DNA of 64,000 bases from Asticcacaulis solisilvae (GTDB lineage Bacteria > Pseudomonadota > Alphaproteobacteria > Caulobacterales > Caulobacteraceae): positions 1 through 64,000 of the forward strand of contig NZ_JAGGMI010000009.1 in the NCBI RefSeq assembly GCF_017875235.1, read 5' to 3'. The translations under genes and the position numbers were made by a program. Shown piece by piece: positions 58,452 to 64,000 of this stretch (positions are counted from its first letter, which is position 1; every line of letters starts with the position of its first letter). Below the pieces are notes generated by a model. The model saw only the letters and a program-made list of their open reading frames with translations. It searched no databases and was not told the DNA's origin.

Positions 58452-58820
58452 CTACCTGGGCGGTCTCGACTGCAATGCGACATTTATGGTTTCGAGGACG
58501 TCATAGGCAACATAGGGTTTGGGAATGAACCGCACTTCCGGAAACGGCACCGGTGGCGGCCGGCCTGATGTGACGATCACCGTCATTTCCGGAAAGTCCT
58601 TGGTCACCGCGCGCGCCAGATCCACGCCGTCAATGGCGCCTGGCATATTAACATCCGTAAACATCAGATCGACATTGTCTGTGGTCTCGAGATACCTGAG
58701 TGCCGATGGCGCGTTGGCGGCTTCAACCACTTCCAGATGGCCCTCACGCAACACCTCGCAAATCACGAAGCGCAGCATCGCGTCATCTTCCACGACCAGA
58801 ATTCTTCGAGCTGGGGGCAT
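58452..58820 (-). CDS. Single-domain response regulator (REC only)
   Basis: This 122-residue receiver has acidic pocket D12-D13, phospho-acceptor D56 (LMFTDVNMPGAIDG) and K101 (FIPKPY). No output domain is present. Such stand-alone receivers (CpdR/DivK-like size) pass or absorb phosphate, or act by binding partners. It is the first gene of a leftward group with the RsbQ-like hydrolase and PAS kinase and is the natural target of that kinase. The ATG at 58820 has no strong ribosome site. The immediate upstream gap (58821-59451) is non-coding. Confidence 0.85.
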   Translation of the reverse strand: MPPARRILVVEDDAMLRFVICEVLREGHLEVVEAANAPSALRYLETTDNVDLMFTDVNMPGAIDGVDLARAVTKDFPEMTVIVTSGRPPPVPFPEVRFIPKPYVAYDVLETINVALQSRPPR

Positions 58821-59451
58821 GTTTTTCTGTTTTCGGGAAGTTGGAAAGCCAGATTTGTTGTCAGGCTCAAAGGATTAAAATGCGCTTCCTGCAGTAAGTT
58901 ATCGATACCGCGAGGGCCGGTTCTAATAAGGGCCAGGGCGCTAAAGCTTCAACATCATAGCTTCCGCACTCACAGAGATACTTAGTGTGCAAGTGACAGA
59001 GAATCTGTCGTAGCGCACCACCTACAAGGCAGTTGCAAGGGGTAAACAAGCAGTACCAGCTATCCCTCGGGGCCACGTGACAATCTTAGTTCCGCTTTCA
59101 GGCAAACTTAGTCAAACCGCCACTATGGCTGTTCTATTTCCGCAATTGGCGCCGACGTACCACCTGAAGGTGGTGGCCAGGGGAAAAACATAAGCTTTCC
59201 ATGGCCTACAGGGCACAGCTCAGCATCCATTTCGTTGTAAATCTTTATAAAATTATCAGCTTTCCAATTGTAGACTTGCAGGTCGTGGCAGCAAATCTCC
59301 CTATTGTACTGTGGGGGTGGCGGATTTGTCTTATAGTATCGTACAATTTGAAATGATATAATGTATCGATAATGAGGAGTATAAGATAACGCCTTTCATT
59401 TTTTAGAAACCCTTGTATGTTCTGCTGCGACTCGTTGAGTACGTAGTTTCC
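58821..59451. other. Non-coding gap between divergent operons
   Basis: About 630 bases lie between the leftward REC gene and the rightward metal-efflux operon. The right part (59280-59400) is strongly A+T-rich, with TATAAT at 59357-59362 and repeated GTATCG, so promoters and a metal-responsive operator probably lie there. A dispersed ~65-nt repeat is at 59088-59152. No gene is supported. Confidence 0.5.
59088..59152 (+). repeat. Dispersed ~65-nt intergenic repeat, copy 4 of 4
   Basis: The head AGTTCCGCTTTCAGGC, a 27-nt spacer (with AACCGCCACT also seen in part in copy 3) and a 22-nt tail identical to that of copy 3 (50299-50320). It lies in the gap between the REC gene and the metal-efflux operon. 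Confidence 0.65.
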
Positions 59452-59859
59452 ATGATCCGTCTCTTTTCATCATCGCTGTCGCGCCTTTCGGCCTTCGCAG
59501 CCACGCTCTGTGTGGTTGCGCTGCTGCTTGCCGGCTTCTCGGCGGTGAAGGCGGACATGATGAACTTGCAACATCTCGGCGCAGGTGACATGCTCCTGGC
59601 CGATGGCGGCTGGGCGACGAACTGCGTCAATGAAAGCGGCGACTGCACGGGCCACGTATCAAGTGGCGAGCCTCAAATCGACCTGCTGGCACTACATCAT
59701 CACCATCACAGTTCCGGTGAAGCGGGCCCCCTCTTCCTCTCGGCAGCAGGGAAAGACCTGTCTGCCCTTCACAGCGTTAAGATAGTCTTCTCGCTGGGTG
59801 ATGATGCGCCCCTGCCGCCGGGGCCTCCCGCAACAACTGACCAACCGCCTCGAGCCTAA
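59452..59859 (+). CDS. His-cluster small secreted protein heading the czc-type operon
   Basis: This 135-residue protein from ATG 59452 has a hydrophobic N-terminal segment (LSAFAATLCVVALLLAGFSAVKA), probably a signal peptide. The mature part contains LLALHHHHHSSGEAG, a five-histidine run suited to metal binding, two cysteines (NCVNESGDC) and a proline-rich C-terminus. It is 61 nt upstream of the outer-membrane factor of a Czc-type system. Similar small His-rich proteins often precede CzcCBA genes and may buffer periplasmic Zn/Cd/Co or sense it. No ribosome site is obvious, so the start is uncertain. Confidence 0.6.
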   Translation: MIRLFSSSLSRLSAFAATLCVVALLLAGFSAVKADMMNLQHLGAGDMLLADGGWATNCVNESGDCTGHVSSGEPQIDLLALHHHHHSSGEAGPLFLSAAGKDLSALHSVKIVFSLGDDAPLPPGPPATTDQPPRA

Positions 59860-59920
59860 CTGCCTTTGATTTCGCGCGCCTGTCGATGGCGCATCAAAGA
59901 CCAGTTTGTAAGAGGATCTA

Positions 59921-61198
59921 ATGATCTCCCTGAATTTGCGCGGAAAACGCGCTCTGAAGGTCGCCACGGCGGGTATCGCCTCAGCGTATCTTCTCCTCGG
60001 CACAGCCGCATTCGCGGAACCGCTGACTTTATCGGCCGCCATGTCCCGAGCCGCTAATGCCGATCCGGCAGCACGCGCCACCCAACAAAGGCTGGTCGCG
60101 GCGGATGCCAATATCCGCCAAGCCGGGTTCCGGCCCAATCCCAGCATCGGCCTTGAGGCCGAAAACATTCTTGGGTCTGCGCCCTATAATGGCCTGAGCC
60201 AGGCCGAAACGACGCTGAGCTACCAACAGCCATTGGAGCGTAAATCCAAGCGCGAAGCCCGCGTCGGGGTGGCGTCTGCCGGGCGCGACCTTGTGGTGGC
60301 GCAGGGCCGCGCGCGCGCCTGGGCGATCATGAACGACGCCCAGGACTTGTGGATCGAAGCTGCCGCTGCAGATGCCGAGGTGACCGTAGCCCGCGAACGC
60401 CTTGCCCTTGCACAAACGTCACAATCCGAAATCACTCGCCGCGTCGATGCCGCGCGCGACCCGCTCTTCGCGGGCTCGCTGGCGAACGCCGACGTTGCCA
60501 GTGCCCAGATCGCGCTCGATCAGGCCATAGCCAATGCAGCGCAAGTCAAGCTTCAACTGGCCACGCTTTGGGGCGGCGCCCCGGATTTCGACATCCTCCC
60601 GGCTTGGTTCGAGGACCTTTCGGCGATCAAGATCGACAACGCTCTTGTCGATACCCCGGATCTTGAGGTCCTGCGCGCTGAACAACGCGTCGCGTCTGCA
60701 CAAATCCGCGTGGAGACGACACGTCGTACGCAGGACCCGACGCTTTCGGCCGGTGTGCGCCACTATCAAGGTGACGGTGCCTTTGCCTTCGTCGTGGGCG
60801 GTTCGATCCCCATTGGCCGCTTCGACAACAATCAGGGCAATATCGACCGCAGCCGTGCCGATGCGGAAGCTGCCGCAACCGATATCGAAGTCGCGGAGCG
60901 CATTCGCATCCGCGAGATTTCGGCGAGCACCATCAAGCTGTCCAACTACGCCCGGGAAGTTCGGCGCATCGACGAGGAAGTCATTCCCATCGCCGAGCGC
61001 GCCGTCACGCAGGTCAGAGAAGGCTTCGGCCGTGGTGGCTTCACTTATCGCGACGTGATTGGCGCTCAGGAAACCCTGGTCGCCGCTAAGGCGCGCCGCG
61101 TTGAAGTTTTGAAGCAGTTCCACACCGAACTCGCCAAACGTGACCGGCTGTCCGGCCGATGGGTAGCTCTGCTCCCTGAGCAGGCGCCGAACTCGTAA
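59921..61198 (+). CDS. czcC: Heavy-metal efflux outer-membrane protein, CzcC-type (TolC family)
   Basis: This 425-residue outer-membrane factor has a signal peptide in residues 1-32 (IASAYLLLGTAAFAEP). Two TolC-type helical repeats follow, including LTLSAAMSRAANADPAARATQQRLVAADANIRQAGFRPNPSIGLEAENILG and YQQPLERKSKREARVGVA, which match CzcC more than NodT types. GAGG precedes the ATG. It should form the outer-membrane channel of the CzcCBA complex. It lies 95 nt before the small lipoprotein gene. Metal specificity (Co/Zn/Cd or Cu/Ag) is not fixed by this subunit. Confidence 0.88.
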   Translation: MISLNLRGKRALKVATAGIASAYLLLGTAAFAEPLTLSAAMSRAANADPAARATQQRLVAADANIRQAGFRPNPSIGLEAENILGSAPYNGLSQAETTLSYQQPLERKSKREARVGVASAGRDLVVAQGRARAWAIMNDAQDLWIEAAAADAEVTVARERLALAQTSQSEITRRVDAARDPLFAGSLANADVASAQIALDQAIANAAQVKLQLATLWGGAPDFDILPAWFEDLSAIKIDNALVDTPDLEVLRAEQRVASAQIRVETTRRTQDPTLSAGVRHYQGDGAFAFVVGGSIPIGRFDNNQGNIDRSRADAEAAATDIEVAERIRIREISASTIKLSNYAREVRRIDEEVIPIAERAVTQVREGFGRGGFTYRDVIGAQETLVAAKARRVEVLKQFHTELAKRDRLSGRWVALLPEQAPNS

Positions 61199-61293
61199 CC
61201 CGGACTCCGACCGTCAACGAAATCCATTGCCATCGATCGCGATGCGGCAAAGCCGCCCGATCTCAGGCAATTCCCCAAATAGGATACATTTAA

Positions 61294-61536
61294 ATGAACT
61301 CCATCTCGAAAACCGTCTCCGCTACGCTCATCGCCGCTGGCTTCACCGCCTTGCTCGCACTTGGCGCCTGCGGAAAGCAGGAATCGGCGAAGACCGAAGA
61401 GGCAGCCGTAGCAACGGAGACCGGTGCCGAAGGCGAACACGCACACGCGCCCGGCGATGAAAGCCATTCCGAAGAGGCGCAGTCTGAGTCGTCCGCAGGA
61501 CATGAGCACGCTGAAGGTGAAGAGGGCGCACACTAA
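61294..61536 (+). CDS. Small His/Glu-rich lipoprotein between czcC and czcB
   Basis: This 80-residue protein has a lipoprotein signal with lipobox LGAC near residue 26. The mature part is almost entirely Glu, Ala, His and Ser (EGEHAHAPGDESHSEEAQ; AGHEHAEGEEGAH). It should be periplasmic and metal-binding. Its stop overlaps the next ATG (TAATG), so it is coupled to czcB, whose N-terminus has the same composition (HGHAEGEGHGKEEAG). It probably arose by duplication of the adaptor's N-terminus and may serve as a metal chaperone or buffer. Confidence 0.7.
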   Translation: MNSISKTVSATLIAAGFTALLALGACGKQESAKTEEAAVATETGAEGEHAHAPGDESHSEEAQSESSAGHEHAEGEEGAH

Positions 61537-62528
61537 TGACCGCTACGAAACTATATCTTCGCGGCTCGCTGATCACGGCGGGTATCGTGGCCATGATGAC
61601 CCTTTCCGCGTGCGGCGATAAATCCGCCGCTCCTGGTGAGAAGGCTGCTGCGGAAGCGGGCGAAGCTGGCCATGGACATGCCGAAGGTGAAGGCCACGGC
61701 AAGGAAGAAGCTGGCGAAAGCACCAAAATGACCGACGAAGCGGCCAAAACCGCCGGCATCGAAATCGCCAGTGCGGGCCCGGTAAGTATCGACGACACGA
61801 TCAGCATTTCAGGTCGCGTTGAAATCGCACCGGAAGGCAAGGGCGAGGTGCGTGCTTGGTACCCTGGTCGCATCATGTCGCTGTCCGCACAGATCGGTCA
61901 GAACGTCAGCAAGGGCCAGACCCTTGCGCGCGTCGAATCGAGCGAAAGCCTTCAGACCTATTCCATTCCCGCCGGCATCTCCGGCGTGATTATGGAAAAG
62001 AACGCAAACGTCGGCGACACCGCTTTCGACCGTCCGATCTATGTCATCGCCAATCCGAACGCCTTGCAGGCCACATTCTTCCTCTTTCCGCGCGATGCAG
62101 AAAGTGTGAGGGCTGGGCAGGCAGTGTCGATCAAGACGTTAGGGGGCGAGACAATCAACGCGACGGTCTCGTCGTTGCTGTCGTCGGTCGATCCGCAGAC
62201 CCAGACCCAGACCGCGATCGTGAAGCTGCCGGCTTCCGCTGCCGGCGACCTGCGCGCCGGCATGGCGATCGAAGGCAAGTTCGTCACCTCGCAAACGGCC
62301 GCCGCCATTGCCGTCCCGACCGATGCCCTGCAAACGCTTGAGGGTAAGCAGGTCGTATTCGTCAAGAAGGGCACGACCTATACGGCGCGTCCGGTTCAGG
62401 TGGGACGTCAGACCCAGGCATGGGCGGAAATCGTCGATGGCCTGACGTCTGGTGAGACCTATGTGTCGAAGGGGGCTTTCGTCGTCCGCGCGGACATCGA
62501 GAAGTCCGGCGCTGAGCATGAGCACTAG
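61536..62528 (+). CDS. czcB: Heavy-metal efflux periplasmic adaptor, CzcB-type
   Basis: This 330-residue lipoprotein adaptor (lipobox LSAC) has a His/Glu-rich N-terminal stretch (GHGHAEGEGHGKEE) and a C-terminal HEH tail for metal binding. Then come barrel and lipoyl parts (VSIDDTISISGRVEIAPEGKGEVRAWYPGRIMSLSAQIGQNVSKGQTLARVES; IPAGISGVIMEKNANVGD) and a beta-barrel/MP domain (AVPTDALQTLEGKQVVFVKKG). The alpha-helical hairpin is very short or missing, as in many CzcB-type proteins. It is coupled to the small lipoprotein upstream and lies 7 nt before the czcA start. Confidence 0.9.
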   Translation: MTATKLYLRGSLITAGIVAMMTLSACGDKSAAPGEKAAAEAGEAGHGHAEGEGHGKEEAGESTKMTDEAAKTAGIEIASAGPVSIDDTISISGRVEIAPEGKGEVRAWYPGRIMSLSAQIGQNVSKGQTLARVESSESLQTYSIPAGISGVIMEKNANVGDTAFDRPIYVIANPNALQATFFLFPRDAESVRAGQAVSIKTLGGETINATVSSLLSSVDPQTQTQTAIVKLPASAAGDLRAGMAIEGKFVTSQTAAAIAVPTDALQTLEGKQVVFVKKGTTYTARPVQVGRQTQAWAEIVDGLTSGETYVSKGAFVVRADIEKSGAEHEH

Positions 62529-62532
62529 GTGA

Positions 62533-64000
<1,468 letters not shown>

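Noticed and set aside
59326-59362. Sigma-70 promoter (TTGTCT...TATAAT) before the metal operon
   Set aside because: The hexamers are about 25 nt apart, too far for a normal promoter; TATAAT may still be a -10 with an unrecognised -35, so I noted it only in the gap description.

Overview
This 64 kb window comes from a GC-rich alphaproteobacterium, most likely a member of the Caulobacteraceae (Asticcacaulis/Caulobacter-like). That placement is an inference from several signs: two large TonB-dependent receptors, one of the 'TIGR01782' type typical of Caulobacterales; a textbook alphaproteobacterial RpoH heat-shock promoter (CTTGAA-17-CCTATAT); ECF sigma factors; a TadG-like protein; and an extracellular-enzyme/receptor sugar locus. 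I found no rRNA, tRNA, CRISPR array or replication origin.

Layout. (1) 1-3.3 kb: an accessory strip with an IS630 transposase tail, a stand-alone OmdA/YdeI domain gene, a heat-shock operon (two Hsp20 genes plus a 59-aa ORF, RpoH promoter, possible RNA thermometer) and a 5'-truncated htpG. (2) 3.3-14.4 kb: a half-size EamA transporter, then a tightly coupled operon of RND adaptor, RND pump, outer-membrane factor, response regulator, histidine kinase and PAP2 phosphatase. It converges on a second, paralogous regulator/kinase pair. (3) 14.4-22.9 kb: a broken gene, a siderophore-type TonB receptor, a PAS/GAF hybrid kinase converging on a REC protein, an orphan TadG-like protein and an Excalibur-domain protein. 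(4) 22.9-36.8 kb: a VCBS-repeat protein, a TIGR01782 receptor, a retropepsin-like protease and a GH31 glycosidase with a PA14 domain, interleaved with IS scars (SMR fragment, IS110 fragment, one intact IS3-family element that truncates a TPR gene). (5) 36.8-41.3 kb: XRE-cupin regulator, kbl, tdh, sdaA (threonine/serine catabolism) with an inverted-repeat operator. (6) 41.3-47.4 kb: a 1439-aa RTX protein built on an exact 741-bp repeat, preceded by three small secreted-protein genes on the same strand. (7) 47.5-55.7 kb: PNPOx-like proteins (one fused to GAF and a possible winged helix), a hemerythrin-like protein, an ECF sigma-SnoaL protein with an SDR, a 28-aa membrane peptide, nhaA and a Ca2+/Na+ antiporter, and a Met-rich EF-hand protein. 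(8) 55.8-58.8 kb: a sigma region-2-only ORF and a REC / RsbQ-like hydrolase / PAS-kinase operon. (9) 59.4-64 kb: a Czc-type heavy-metal efflux operon (CzcC, CzcB, start of CzcA) with two extra small His-rich secreted proteins.

The observations I consider most worth following are: the RsbQ-like hydrolase coupled to a kinase whose PAS domain resembles that of RsbP; a family of four diverged ~65-nt intergenic repeats; a threonine dehydrogenase that has lost all four structural-zinc cysteines; the PNPOx-GAF-C-terminal-domain fusion next to a hemerythrin; and the RND/two-component/PAP2 operon facing its paralogous two-component pair.
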